Shown: positions 1-12,800 of the stretch, piece by piece
How the letters are laid out: the number at the start of each line of letters is the position of its first letter
Position numbering within the stretch: position 1 is the stretch's first letter
NCBI GenBank assembly: GCA_027405735.1
Contig: JAPEHQ010000001.1
Span: 3,658,001-3,722,000 of the forward strand
Origin: Mucor racemosus
Taxonomy: Eukaryota > Mucoromycota > Mucoromycetes > Mucorales > Mucoraceae
Direction: 5' to 3'
Length of the DNA stretch: 64,000 nucleotides
The notes under the pieces: model-generated
What the model was told of the DNA's origin: nothing
Database searches by the model: none
The model's input: the letters and a program-made list of their open reading frames with translations, nothing else
Position numbers and translations under genes: made by a program

Positions 1-141
1 TTATTCCTTTTTTTGTGAGTGTAGGAGATGTGTTTCATGAGTTTTTAAATTTATTCACTCTAATGATAATATATGATAAACTCAGGTTTTTAATGGTACT
101 GAACTTAAGGATAACATTGTATTTATTTTTTAATTTTTTCT

Positions 142-1441
142 TTACAAAATGGGGATATAACTGTTAATTCTGTCCTTTTGGTTTTGAGAAATACACTCGG
201 CAATCCAAACAATATTTCTGATTTCTTGTTCCTTCAACTTAATATAAGCATAAAATACACCGTAATTGAATTGTTGTTGGAAAGCTTGTCTGTTCAAAAA
301 GACTTCCGTTTCAAAGAACTTGTCTTCCAATGTTTTGTTGCTAGTAGTGGTATCAAAGAAAGTTCTATATTCATGGAAAACTTCGCAAGTAGCCTTGACT
401 TGATCCATTTCATCAGCAATGGCTAAACGTGCATTTCCTTCTGGATATAAGCGACCAATGGTAGGGAATAACTTCTTACGATCTTCCTTGGGTAACTCAG
501 TACCGAAAGAATTGATAGTAATGTTGATTGTACGACGATCTGCTTCAAACTATGATGTATATTCAAATTAAAATTAGATATTCGATTGTCTGCTGTATAA
601 AAAAACGTTTTACTTACACGAAGGATATCACCCATAACTTCGGCAGTTGGTCCACCAATTGACTCACAGAATTGATAGAAATCTTCAAGATAAGCTTTGT
701 AAAGTGTATTACGAATAATTTCAATATTCAATTCATCCAAATCATGAGCACTAAGGCAGTTGGCAAAGTAAGGAGCTATAATTTGTGTGTCAGATTTAAC
801 GCGTTTGTTGAAAATCTAAATAATCACAAGTTTTTTTTTTTCCTACATACCTAAAGGTGTTTCTACCAAGACAGTATTGTATAATTCAGCAACAGTAGTA
901 GCTACACATAAAGCAGGCATAGTATCAAATACACCAAGAGGATGACAACGCTCAAGAAGTTCATGAGTATCACGCTCATGAAGAGTACCAGTGATAATCA
1001 AAATGACGTTATCGATCATGTATTGGTACCTTTTTTTTTCAATATTTGAATATCATGTATGTATATATTTTCAAGATGTAAACTTACGTGATATACTCTA
1101 AAAACTTAGATAAAGGTTGAACTGCATTGCTACGAATGTATTCAAATTCTTCGACAAGACTTTGGGTTAATTTCTCTGCGATTGTTGAAGTAGCAATAGG
1201 AGAAGGTTCATTTTGTAAAAGAGATCCATAGTCAGTAGCACCCAACTGAAGACGAAGATCTATTGATTTGTGTTAATTCAAGATCTTGTTTTTTTTTTTT
1301 TTTTTTTTACTCCTTACCTTCAAGTGTTTCACACTGAGTAAAGTTAAGATATTGAGTCGAGTTCAAAATACCAGAATAATAACCTCTCAAGATACCATCA
1401 ATATATCCGTCATTTTCGTTGAAAATAAGTGCACTGGCCAT
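142..1441 (-). CDS. VMA6: V-type H+-ATPase subunit d (Vma6), five exons
   Basis: Encodes the peripheral d subunit of the V0 sector, which couples the central stalk to the proteolipid ring of the vacuolar/endosomal proton pump. Exons read on the minus strand are 1441-1318, 1259-1088, 1029-851, 775-618 and 549-142; they join in frame to 346 residues, the usual family length (about 345-351). Family signatures seen are an N-terminus beginning [20 protein letters not shown], the block [14 protein letters not shown], a central [20 protein letters not shown] block and the C-terminal run [20 protein letters not shown]. Introns are 58-75 nt except one of 68 nt and all have GT-AG ends. The start was chosen because it is the first ATG and gives the conserved N-terminus. 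The 3' end lies close to the window edge, but the stop codon is inside. Recognition is by memory of the family, not by a search. Confidence 0.93.
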
Positions 1442-1635
1442 TTCTTATGAGTATTACTTGTAAAAGAAACCGGGATAAGTTTTGAAACTTGTATAAATAA
1501 GAAGGAGAAGAAAAAGAGATAAAATTGACCTAGTGTTTCTAATGAAAATATTGAACGAATCCGGCGTTTCAAAAGAGTTTACTGTAGTGGAACGTATAAT
1601 TTGATTTTATTGTGAAATATAATACATTTTAATCT

Positions 1636-2803
1636 TTAATTTGAATCATTTTCTGGTACATTTTCATCAACTACACGAGTAGCTGTAGGTGGTAAAAATG
1701 TAGCAAAGGTTAAATAACTAGTATGGCCTCTTGTTTCTCCCAATGTTCTTGACACTAACATCAAATTCGCTGTTTCTTCAACTTCTTCTGCTGTAGGAAT
1801 GGGCTCGTCTTTACCCAATTTTCTTTTAATGGCTACACTTTCCACTGAAGGCAATCCCTGGGCTTTTCTATTTTGAGCATCTTTAATGGCTGCTGAAAAA
1901 TCAACTTTTTGTATAGGCGCAACTGTATGTTCACGAATCAAGCATTCATACATGGTGATATCTGAAAATGCAATGTTAATTATTTTCTCAACAAATCACT
2001 AACAGGAACTTACCAATGAAACCTTGCTCATCTAATGCTGCAACTGATCTAGCTACTTGTTCAATACATGGACTAAAACAGCAAATTTTACCAGTACGAT
2101 CTTGCTTGAATGCTTCCTTTGCAGAAGCAATAGCATCCCAAGGTGCTGGTAAATCTAAAAATACGGCATTTACTTGATCTTTCATTTGAAATCCATCTTT
2201 ACAAACATCTCTATGATGCATTTTAATGATATCCCCAAATCCATGCTCATTAAACTCTGTTTGTGCTAAATTAACTCTATCTTGATGGTATTCAAAGGAG
2301 TAAAGTCGACCTGTTGGTGCAATTGTACGAGCGATAGAGTGTGAAAATGATCCAGAACCTGTACCTGATTCAATGACATTAACACCAGGCTTCATTTCCA
2401 ATAATGTGGTGATAAATGAAATGTCTGCAATATATAAAATTTGTGTACGATGTGGTAAAACAAGTGTCCAAAGCTCTGGTGTGGGGTGAAGTAAATAAAC
2501 AAATCCTTTGTAATTTGAAGAAACCAACTATAGATTCATGAATAAAATATTTTATAATTGTGTTCTTTAATGAATCAATTACCTTGGAGCCGTATTCTTT
2601 TCCAATAATGTCATCGTGCTTATAGACACCAAAACGGTTTTGAAATACAGTGCCTTTTTCCATGAAAATAGGTGTCATATTTTCTCTTGTCTAGACATCT
2701 CATTTAGTACAATGATTTATTTAAAATATCGTTTCAAATTTACCATGTATACAATAACGAGGTCCCCCTCTTCAATGTACTTTTTCCAACCACTAAAGCT
2801 CAT
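1636..2803 (-). CDS. TRM61: tRNA (adenine-58-N1)-methyltransferase catalytic subunit TRM61, four exons
   Basis: Predicted catalytic subunit of the nuclear Trm6-Trm61 enzyme that makes m1A58 in the T loop of tRNAs, including initiator tRNA-Met. Exons on the minus strand are 2803-2744, 2690-2583, 2527-2014 and 1961-1636; together they encode 335 residues in an unbroken frame. The N-terminus (MSFSGWKKYIEEGDLVIVYM) is a typical barrel start. A Rossmann SAM-binding motif follows (VIESGTGSGSFSHSIAR), then FLDLPAPWDAI and CCFSPCIEQV, which match the catalytic domain. The C-terminal exon carries the family's RGHTSYLTFA-type ending. Introns are about 52-56 nt with GT-AG ends. The gene shares a 170-bp intergenic promoter region with the divergent gene starting at 2974. 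Without Trm6 in the window the assignment as catalytic subunit rests on the complete SAM motif. Confidence 0.9.
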
Positions 2804-2973
2804 ATTATATTCTTTAATGTAACTTGTTACAAGACAAATGTCAGAAAAAAAAATCAAATCAAACCAGTTAAATAGTTAAATAAGCCACTGAGTAAGGTTA
2901 GAAACGCTGTGACTAGTGTGATTTATTCAGAATTCATCATATTCATGCCCTTTTATCTCTTTTGAAAATAATA

Positions 2974-3782
2974 ATGGAACCCCACAACAATGCTACAACA
3001 GATAAAGTAACTTTTAGTTCAGATGACTTCTTATCTCTTGAAGGCACAATCCAAAATTATACCCTGGATATCATTTCAAAACAGGCTTCATCAATTCCTT
3101 CCGAAGAACATGGATATGTTAAGGCAGCAATGGATGAGGTAAATATTTACGAGAATCTTTGCAATGCAGTATCTCATATACTTTATATAGTGGATATCCA
3201 ATATCTTTACAAATCTTTCATATAATTCAGATTTTACAGACACTGATCAGATCGTTCGTCGAGGTACAAATTTACACTGCTTGAATTGTACAAAATCTCA
3301 TTTTCCAATTAATAGCTACATTAAATACCGTCAGTCCTACAGACGAAGAGTTGAAGAAAGCAGCCGAGAAAAAGGAATTGGAGTTCAATGCAAGCTTAGA
3401 CAAAGTAGTGAAATACAGGGCACAGGTTCCTTCTGTATTGGCAAATCTATCAAGAGAAATTTGTGAAAGTGAAAGTAAAGAGGCCGAGCAACTTTCTGTA
3501 CAATTACCAACATGTGAAACGAATGGTAAATTGGAATTTATATAAAAATTATTCTTTGATGCTAATTAAATCGTATTCACAGATAAATCCCTTGGTTTCC
3601 CGGTAGAAACTGCTGAAAAAGAGTATAAAGATGCAATCCAATTATTAGCAAATCTTGAAAGGGTAATATAAATGTTTATATTTACTGTAATTTATGACTA
3701 ACATTGAATGATATAGACGGTTCCTGTAGAAGTCAGTAAAATTAAAAGAATCAAAGATGTTTCAGCATTGTTTATGGATTAA
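2974..3782 (+). CDS. Probable kinetochore protein of the Mis14/NSL1 family, multi-exon
   Basis: A small coiled-coil-like protein of about 177 residues. Visible exons are 2974-3138, a short second exon, 3316-3525, 3583-3662 and 3717-3782. The third exon encodes SPTDEELKKAAEKKELEFNA, then VKYRAQVPSVLANLSREI. This resembles the core of the Mis14/NSL1 subunit of the MIND kinetochore complex, where a basic-hydrophobic helix ends in a YR..P motif. The junction into exon 3 is awkward: the obvious second exon (3231-3263) leaves the frame off by one, whereas a 13-nt micro-exon at 3251-3263 (AG at 3249-3250) restores it and gives IVRR before ATLNTVS. An upstream TTG at 2962 is in frame, but the ATG at 2974 is the sensible start. 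Family assignment is inference from short motifs and size; another small coiled-coil protein remains possible. Confidence 0.5.
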
Positions 3783-3816
3783 TGTAATGGTTAGAGTTCA
3801 ACTTGACCTTAGAGTT

Positions 3817-4023
<207 letters not shown>

Positions 4024-4025
<2 letters not shown>

Positions 4026-6644
4026 ATACCAACTATTTTTGATGGTCAACATTGGAGAATATCGAATAGGTTCAAGTAAAATTTTAATTTTTAATAGGAT
4101 ACTTTGCATTTAATCAACACTTAATCTTGATAAACTATAAACTATTAATATCATGTTTACCGCTTTGATTCGATGATTTATTCTGAAGGATAAAATACAT
4201 CCAATTTCTCTGTTGATATTTATTAAGGCAACATAATTATCGTCAAGTAGTGCATTCTAAAAATTGGTTGATTAAATAATTTTGGATTAAATAAATACTA
4301 TCAAGATTACTACAGATTTGAACAGGCATTTATGCCAATGTGGTTTCTTTTATATTTAAGCATTTTACTATTAGCACATTCCGTATGCGATGGCGAACAA
4401 TTGTTAAAATTTGTCAGAAATTTCAAGGCGCAATTTTAAAATTATATGATCTGGCATCATTCAATGCATTGAGGTTTCAAGTTGAATAAATACCAGATAA
4501 ATATACGTAATTGCAAAACAAAAAAATATAAGAATGCACTTATGCTGATATATTTAAGTATTCAAAAAAAAGTGTTGGTGTTTTTTAGAGTACTAGCACA
4601 TATAAAACTCTTTAAGTTTTTGGGGATGCATCAAATTGAGCCTGAAAATCATTTGCAAAATAAACAGTGCGGCCAAATCAAAGTGATTATACTGTATATC
4701 ATGAAAATAAAACTAAAATCATGCAGAAGACGAATTCAAGAAAATAAAGACGTATAACCAATTAAAGACTAAAAACAAGCAAGCGCACAGATCAACTTTA
4801 GTAAACAAGAATAAGAATTGGTCATGGTTATACTCATAACAAATTGCCTCTGCCTCTAGTGTTTATATACATGTATACGACAAACAGGTAATGTATAAAA
4901 GGTATAATCTTGTAAATTATATTTTCACTTGCGCTGGAAAGTACTGTCTGAATCTCTGTTGTACCCTGACCTGTGCTTGAATGGCCTGTTGCTAATAATA
5001 ATAGCTTTTCCAGAAGAAAACTGTGATTATCCTTACTTAACTCGCAAGAAGGCGTCTTTTGCTAGAAGCCCTTTCTTTGCTTATGCTTAATTAAGTGCAT
5101 GTACATGAAACATTCAATTGATCCTAATTTGTATAAGGTACTGGAAGTTAAAAACACTTTATCACGGCTATGGCGCACTTTCATATGCTAGACAAAAGAC
5201 TTTGATATCCCTATCTACGAAGCTTTTGTGTATCAACTGGTTGGCAAAAGTTAAGTTTAATGGTCAAGTTGTTAAGAATTGAGCTCACACATTAAGATTT
5301 AGCGATTGGGCTCCGGAGTTGGGATCAGAAGTATTTTGAACTTCTCATGGCTGATCCTATTAATAGTGATTTGTCTATTATGAGAATCAACAAAAATACA
5401 TTTTTATCATTTTAAATACCTTTAGATAGATATAGTTCTTTAACCAAAATTTGTATTTTCATTATGTTATTCATAAACTTCGTTTAATTGGAAGTTTTAG
5501 TTGGTGATATTATTCTGAATACTTTCCTTTCTTTTTGAATGAAAGGTACTTACTGTGCATTGCATAATAAAGATTATGATCATTTATAACAATTAGTAAG
5601 TGCATCTAATCTATCAGAATTAGGAATTACCGAATTACCAATTAGAAGATGAATCTGCCAAACCATGATATTTAACATGCGAATCAAACAATGCTGCATT
5701 TCATACGTCTATCATCATGCTACTACCAAATTATAAAAGCATAATTCCGTTATATTCATGCAATATCCGTATGTTCATTATTTCGTAAATCAGTCAGCTT
5801 ATTCGTGATTTAAGGTTTATGTTGAGCTTCTAGATTAACATAATCAAGATGGCCTTTTAATGCCTGTTTTTGACATATTTGTTAATGATTCGCATTGAAC
5901 AATCCTTACTTTAGTATATGTATTTCTTCAATTTATTTTATGAATCGATTTGTTTTACTTTATGATTCGATTTATTTATTGACGCTAAATTATTCATATT
6001 TTTTTATTTACGGTTAAATTCATGTTATCTCTATTTGAATATTAGAACATGGTTTTATTTGAGATGGCATTTAATTTCTTATGTTGGGAAATAGTATCTT
6101 AGTTTTGCAAATGCAGAACAAAAGAGAGGCGTTTAAAAATGGTAGCTTGAATGAGCCTATACTATACTCATGAACAGCAATGATTAAATACCGGACAGAT
6201 CATTCGGCCCCGAACAGACCGGAATCTACGTGATGCTCATTTGCACCAAAGTGAAATATTTAATTATATTATCATTTCATCATTTCTATTAGTATTGGTG
6301 TCGAGCCGGGTTTTGCCAGCCAAATTTACTAGAATAAGCTGGGCTCGACAGCAACCCTAATTTCTATGCCCAAACATTTTGTTATAACTATTATGTACTT
6401 ATTTCTGAGGGCTATTAAGTATTTTAGTTATGTTTTATATGCTTAGTCTGTAAGGAACACTATTAATGAATGTACTATTATTGAAGTGTATAAAATGAGC
6501 TTATATGTTCATAACTAGGAATGACTAAATACCGAACAAACCTACCGAGCCGAACAAGCCGGAGTACAAGCGAGACAAATCACGTGACTTTAATATATAT
6601 TAATTTACTTTTTTTATATATTTATGTTTAAAAAAAACATATAA
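4024..6644. other. Gene-free AT-rich interval
   Basis: I see no supportable coding region in these 2.6 kb; open frames are short and lack codon structure. Two related segments occur at about 6170-6240 and 6515-6585 (both contain AAATACCG followed by CCGAACA and CCGGA). A short hairpin occurs at 6299-6352, where TGTCGAGCC pairs with GGCTCGACA. Part of this hairpin segment recurs at about 38399-38434 with the shared run GCCAGCCAAATTTACTAG, so it is a piece of a dispersed repeat. A stretch around 5150-5300 faintly resembles decayed LINE coding sequence, but I could not support that. Confidence 0.7.
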
Positions 6645-6715
6645 GCGCGGTTGGTTAAGTGGTATAATCTTCGCCTGCCACGCGAAGGGCCGGGGTTCGA
6701 TTCCCCGACCGCGCA
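6645..6715 (+). tRNA. tRNA-Gly (anticodon GCC)
   Basis: A full cloverleaf folds over 71 nt. The acceptor stem pairs GCGCGGT with ACCGCGC. The anticodon stem pairs TTCGC with GCGAA around the loop CTGCCAC, giving anticodon GCC. The T arm pairs CGGGG with CCCCG around TTCGATT. The discriminator base is A and CCA is not encoded, as expected in a nuclear gene. Internal A box (TGGTTAAGTGG) and B box (GGTTCGATTCC) are intact, and a TTTT pol III terminator starts at 6716. There is no intron. Confidence 0.96.
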
Positions 6716-6719
6716 TTTT

Positions 6720-8185
6720 AGTTTTACTTACTTCTGTGGTGTGTGTAGCGTCTTGAGATGTATTCTTGAATTCTGAAAACTGTTTGATCAGACATTATTT
6801 GACTTTTTTTTATTGTGATTAAAAGAATAATATCTTCTTAATAAGGTATGCTAAATTTATATAAATTGTAAAATAGTGTTGCAAATCGAACAGCAACTCT
6901 TTTTTTTTTTTCTTAAATAAATTACTATCAATCAAAAATAAACAAACAATCTTGATCCCCAAAAATTACATTATACTTCCAGATTCTAGTTCAGAAGTAA
7001 CACAGATCATACACGAAATTCACCAAACCTTATATACTATTGATTTAATCTCCCATTGTATTATTTTGCAACTCATACAAAAGAACAACAGATTCAATTA
7101 CCATAAATACAACATAACCGAATATTGACAGGATCAATATCTGAAATCTTTGTCTAATCTTTCCAAATCTCTACTCAGTGATTATAAATCAACACATATT
7201 CATGGAAATATACGGATGTAACAACATCTCATATCATTACAATATACAAACTCAACTTTTTCTTTAGATGTCAGTAAAGACATTTTATTATCAAATTCAA
7301 ATAACATTATCAACATCAAGGATGTTCTAACAGACAAACATTAGTATGAATAACAACATTTAAAAAGAACAATTAGTAAAGACATCTTATTTCTTACCTA
7401 TATTTTGATTATATACTATTCTTCATATCATTTTTGATATCCTTTACTTTACATTTACTATTTTATAAGATCCCTTGAACTATTTTATATATATTTCATT
7501 GTACATTTCTTATTTTTCTTTATTCATTTTGTTTTATATATTTATATAAAACATTTATTATAGTTGGACAACTTAAAACCTGGTGCTCATTTAATAGATA
7601 TAACTGCATTGGCTATACTCTATTCTCTTATTCTTCATTTCTTATTCACTTTACTACAATCTCAATTGTAACAATAGTAGACGTTTGCGTGTTGATGCCT
7701 ATTTTACAGGTGTTCAACCATAATGCATGTCTTTTATTGACATTTTTTTTTAAGATATTTGGTTGAGATTTTGATACTTTGTTTGATATGATAGAATATC
7801 ATTAGATGAATGTTGATCTTTCAATATTCCAGTTATAATTTAAAATGCAACTAAGTTTATTTTTATGAGATGTGATTCCTTATATAGAATTACTGCAATT
7901 TTATGGGCAGGAGTTTTGGAATATATTATTAATGCAAAATAAGTGTAGCTTTATATCATCATAGGTGTCATATCGTAGAAGATTGTATTTTGATTAGGAA
8001 TAATTCCTTTTACAGGCACCAGCAATATAAAGTTTCCTCGTTATGCTTATTGGGATCTGATTGGAACTCAGTCCATATGTCCTTATGGAGCGAGGTTTAG
8101 GTATAAATTGAGATCAGTTATTTTTCTAAAATAACAATGATAACTTTGGTCTATAAAAGGTGTAATTTTATTGCAGGTTTCATTA
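6720..8185. other. Gene-free AT-rich interval
   Basis: Nothing recognisable as a gene, RNA or complete mobile element. Very AT-rich with scattered homopolymers. It ends at the TA target dinucleotide of the Tc1/mariner element. Confidence 0.7.
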
Positions 8186-8187
8186 TA

Positions 8188-8400
8188 CAGTGAGTTCCAA
8201 AACCCTTTCAATGTTTTGAAATTTTGAATGAAACTAGCCATAACTTTCGCAGTTTCAATTGGAGATATATGAAATTTCTATTATAAGTAATTTAATATAT
8301 TGCAAATAATTTGCAAAAAGTTTGACCTGATTATTTGAAGTTCCGCAAAAACTATATAAATTCAAAAACGGGTACATCATTGAAAGGGTTTTGGAAGCAT
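8188..8400. repeat. Left terminal inverted repeat of the Tc1/mariner element
   Basis: Pairs with 16089-16300 over essentially its whole length with only scattered differences. The arm is itself bounded by an inverted motif: CCAAAACCCTTTCAATG near the outer end and its complement CATTGAAAGGGTTTTGG at the inner end. Confidence 0.93.
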
Positions 8401-9024
8401 TATGAAAAAAAAATTGAAGTTTATTTAAACGCAGTTAATAATCAATGCCGTAGCCTTTTGCTTTAATGCAAGCTTTTAAACGATCAGGCATACTCGAAAT
8501 AACTCTTTGGCATTCCTCAACTGTTATTTTGTCATACCAAATCTCTTGTGTTCTCTCCCAAAGGTCATTCATGCCTTTTGGAGGTGTATCGTATTCGTTT
8601 AAGCGGATTTTCAATAGCCTCCACATATTTTCAATGGGATTGAGGTCCGGGGATTGAGCTGACCATGGCATTACTTCATATTCTTTTGTTTCGAAGTGTT
8701 TTTTCATTAACTTCGAGGTGTGTTTGGAATCATTGTCTTGCTGAAGAATGACTTGATTACGATGTAACTCCAATTTTTGGCACATATCATCAATGGATTT
8801 CTCCAAATCATCATCAACAATAGTTTTATATAGCTCAGAGTTTATATTACCTTCGATTTTGCACAACCAACCAACACCAGACCAAGAAATAGTGCTCCAA
8901 ATCATGATGCGACCACCTCCATGCTTTCTTGTTTTTTTGGTATGCCTAGGTTTTATCTCCTCGCTGTCACGTTTCCAGCACCAAATACGGCCATCGGAGT
9001 TAAAACGGTTAATTATAGCCTCAT

Positions 9025-9571
9025 TGTTTAAATATACACAATGAATAACTAGAAAATAAAGTTAAAACTAGATATATTTATTGAGTATATTGTAGGTAAA
9101 AAGATAACGAATCCATCTCGAACGACATCAGGATTCAGGGTATTTATATGTTTTGGAAGCGTGGATATAGAGTCTACAATACAGAGTGTATGAAAGTATG
9201 ATTTCATCTTCTTGAAGAACTAGTTGATTACAACATGATGATATAATAGGTTGGCCATAGCAAGTTTAGTAGGATACGACCAAGTTAAGTATATAGGATC
9301 TTCATGCTTGATTTACTTTAGACCGTGAATGTTGATACAAATGGAATAGTTGAATTCCATTTCCAGGAACGAGTTCATGATTGGCTCACTTCAGGATCTC
9401 AGGCTACACCATTTCATCATAGACTAAATGTAACATAACTAAATGAAATAAAATTGGCATACATCATTATCACCTCATACTCATCCTTCTATGCTAAGAA
9501 TAATGTCTACATAATCCTTTGAGCACTTCTACTAGTAATACATGTACCCAGTATAGTCTATGTCCTAAACA
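9025..9571 (-). repeat. 3' LTR of the gypsy element (547 bp)
   Basis: Apparently identical to 14948-15494. Immediately upstream in coding sense (9584-9572) is GGTGGGGACGAA, a purine-rich stretch that fits the polypurine tract used to prime plus-strand synthesis. Confidence 0.95.
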
Positions 9572-9853
9572 TTCGTCCCCACCAGAATCGACAACACTTT
9601 GTGGTGGTGATTCGATAAATAACTCAAACAATAATTGGAATGACCCTGAAAATTCTGCAAAGATAATAAGTTGACCATATAATCTCTGGAGATCCTACTC
9701 GCCAGTAAAAAACCGTGAAAATGCAAAACCCTGTGGGACAAAAGCATCTCAAGGAAAAAGGCAGAGCCTTGGCCACCAGCAAATTATATACAACACCCAC
9801 ATACACCGAATATCTTCTATACACTATATACATTTGTAGGAACCCGACATACT

Positions 9854-12800
9854 CTACACGCCAGACTGGCCAGTTGACGACGCACTTGAACTTCGGGTTG
9901 TCCTTTGTTTTTTAGACAACTGAGAATTATTCCGCAATGCCGTTGTTGAGCTACTTTGTTTACGCTTATTGGTCTCAGGCACAGGCGATGCTTGATGAAA
10001 TATGCGGTCCTCTTCTTGTTTTTGAAGCTGTACATGTTTTTTCCAATACTTCTGTAATATATGTGGATCAGATACATCATCCGCTGTAATCCAAGAACAC
10101 ATTCTTTCACCGTAACCCTTCCACTTAATCAAGTATTCTCTATTCGCGGCTTTTCCACGATGATCGCGAATCGCTTCAATTTCAAAGTATTCATCCTCGA
10201 TAGATTTCTCGTCCACATTTACAACTTTCAACTCGGACGGTACATAATTGCGATGCAAAATTTCATTCATTTCATCCTTGAGTTCATAAGAACCTCCTTG
10301 ATTTCGACGAATCACAGTATAAGGTCCATCATAAATCGGACTCAATTTACTTGGCCTTTGACGCACTTTGACCATAACATGGGAGCCGACCGGAATATCT
10401 ACTAACATATGATTATCATCAAACCGTTTACGCATCAGTTCATTGATTTTCTTTTCTCTCTCATTAATTGCAGGAAACACCATATTGTGCATGTATTCAA
10501 TACGCTCCTCAAGTTCCTCGATTGACATTATGTCTTTCGGAATTGCATATTTATCTTTGTTCGCATAATCATCCGGTAAGGTAACACGTCGTGCAAACAT
10601 CAACGAAAACGGAGATGTTAACGATTTGCTCTTGATATATCGATTAATTGATAATTGCACCAATGGTAAATAATCACTCCATTCTCTCGCATTTGATTTG
10701 CTCATCTTTCGTAATGCATTCAACACTATCTTTACGCTTGATTCCGCAGATCCATTTGATCTTGGGGCATATGGGGTCGAATAATTGCGCTGAATACCCA
10801 AATTTGCTGAAATCGCTTGCAAAACGGCATTTTCAAACTCCGTACCGTGATCTGATTGGATGACAAGAGGAAAAGAGTAATCTCCGAACACTTTAATTAA
10901 CTCTCGAGCAATACTCGTTGATTCCTTTGTTTTTAAGGGACGTACAATGATATATTTGGTACAAATGTCTGTAATAACCAGAATATACACATACCCCTCA
11001 AATGTCGGTGTCAAAGGGCCAGCTAAATCAATTGATACTTGCGACATTGGCTGAATCGCTACCACATTTTTTAAGGGATGCCATCCACGTTTACTAATAT
11101 TGTGTTTTTGACACTCAATGCAGCTACTCACTAGTCTTCTAGCATCCTCATACACATTCGTCCAATGAAGTCCTTGCGAATGTAATTCTCGAACAATAGC
11201 TTGCGCTCCAAAATGCCCAAACTGATGAATTTCTTGTAAAATCCCATCTCTATCTTCATCAGGTGGTGTTAAATAATCTAAATTCTCTTTCTTATTTTCT
11301 ACTAATTGGGTCGCGAAGATGTTTAAGGCTCTGTCATTACTATACTTAGTCTTCTTCACCACTTTTCCTGATTTACGCTGCTTGAAGTTTTTCTTTGATC
11401 GCATATTACTCTGTGCCTCACTTTCTTCTAACAACAATTGGTTACTATTGGTCTCGATTGGTGGATACAACCGACTCAATAAATCAGGAAATATATTCAT
11501 CGCTCCAGGAAGATGAATCACTTCAAAATTATAATCAAGTAATGTTTCAATCCATCCTGCCATCATAGGATTCACAACTTTCTGAGAATGCAAATAAACT
11601 AAAGCTCGGTGATCCGTTAACACTCTGAAGGGACGACCATAAATGTACGACCGGAATTTCTTTAATGCTAATACAATCGCATAAAGCTCTCTTTTTGTAG
11701 TGGACCAACGGCGTTGTGCTGGACTTAATGTACTCGAAATAAATCCTACATACTTATGACGACCTTTATCATCTTCTTGATAAATTACTGCTGCAGCCCC
11801 ATATAAACTTGCATCACATGCAATAATAAAATCCTTCTCAAAATCTGGATAATTCAACAACAAATCTGCTTGTAAAATTTTCTTAATTGCCTCAAAGCAT
11901 TCCGTATGAGCCGATGTCCAATTCTTCACAACGTCTTTATTGTCCTTAATCAAATCTGTAATTGGAGCCGCTACTCTATAAATCATCGGAATGTGCGAAC
12001 GCAAATAATTTACCAACCCCATAAATTGTTGAATTTGCTTTTTCGATACTGGTCTAGGCCAATTGGCGACATTGGTACATTTCGATTTGTCCACTCTAAT
12101 ACCTTTATCATCAACCACAAAACCTAATAAACGCACTTTTTTCTGCATGAAATGACATTTACTCGGTTGGAGTATTAACTTTGCCTCTGTGAGTCTATCG
12201 ATCACTGTCTTTACTGCTACTTTATAATGCTCGAAGTCAATTCCCGCAATAATTATATCATCTAAAAAATTTTGAGTTGTGGAAACTACTTGTCCAGTCT
12301 CTTTGTCTTTGACTTGTTGTAAACCCGATAACAAAGTCGAAAGTGTAAACTGGAACTGGCTTGGAAGTAGATTTAATCCGAAACATCCCTTCTTGAAGTA
12401 AAATCCTTGACCATTAAAGGAAAATGAACACTTGATTTGACTCGATTTTTCAATGGAAAATCTATGGTACGCGTTTTTTAGATCCGCAGTCCCAAAAAAG
12501 GACATGCCTCGAAGATTCTCAAATATATCTTTCACTAAAGGTATAGGGAAATTATATGGTGGAGGTAGGATGCTATTAAGCAACCGTACATCCAAACAAA
12601 CACGATGATCTACAATATTTCCCGATTTGTCTCGCTTTGGTACTACTAATAAAGGACCATTAAACGATGAATTAATTCTCGAACGCCCAATCGTTTCTGT
12701 TCGCAACCACTCATTAATCTGCTTCTCTACTACGGGTTTCAATGATTCTGCAATAGGATACGGACGACGATGAGCTGTAGCTCCTTCTTTAGTTGGTAAT

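Noticed and set aside
4482..4757. 91-codon frame in AT-rich DNA
   Set aside because: Lysine/isoleucine-rich composition from AT bias, no recognisable motif, splice context or neighbour support.
8466..9044. Plus-strand frames over the Tc1 transposase
   Set aside because: Shadows of the minus-strand DD34E transposase, which carries the conserved motifs.
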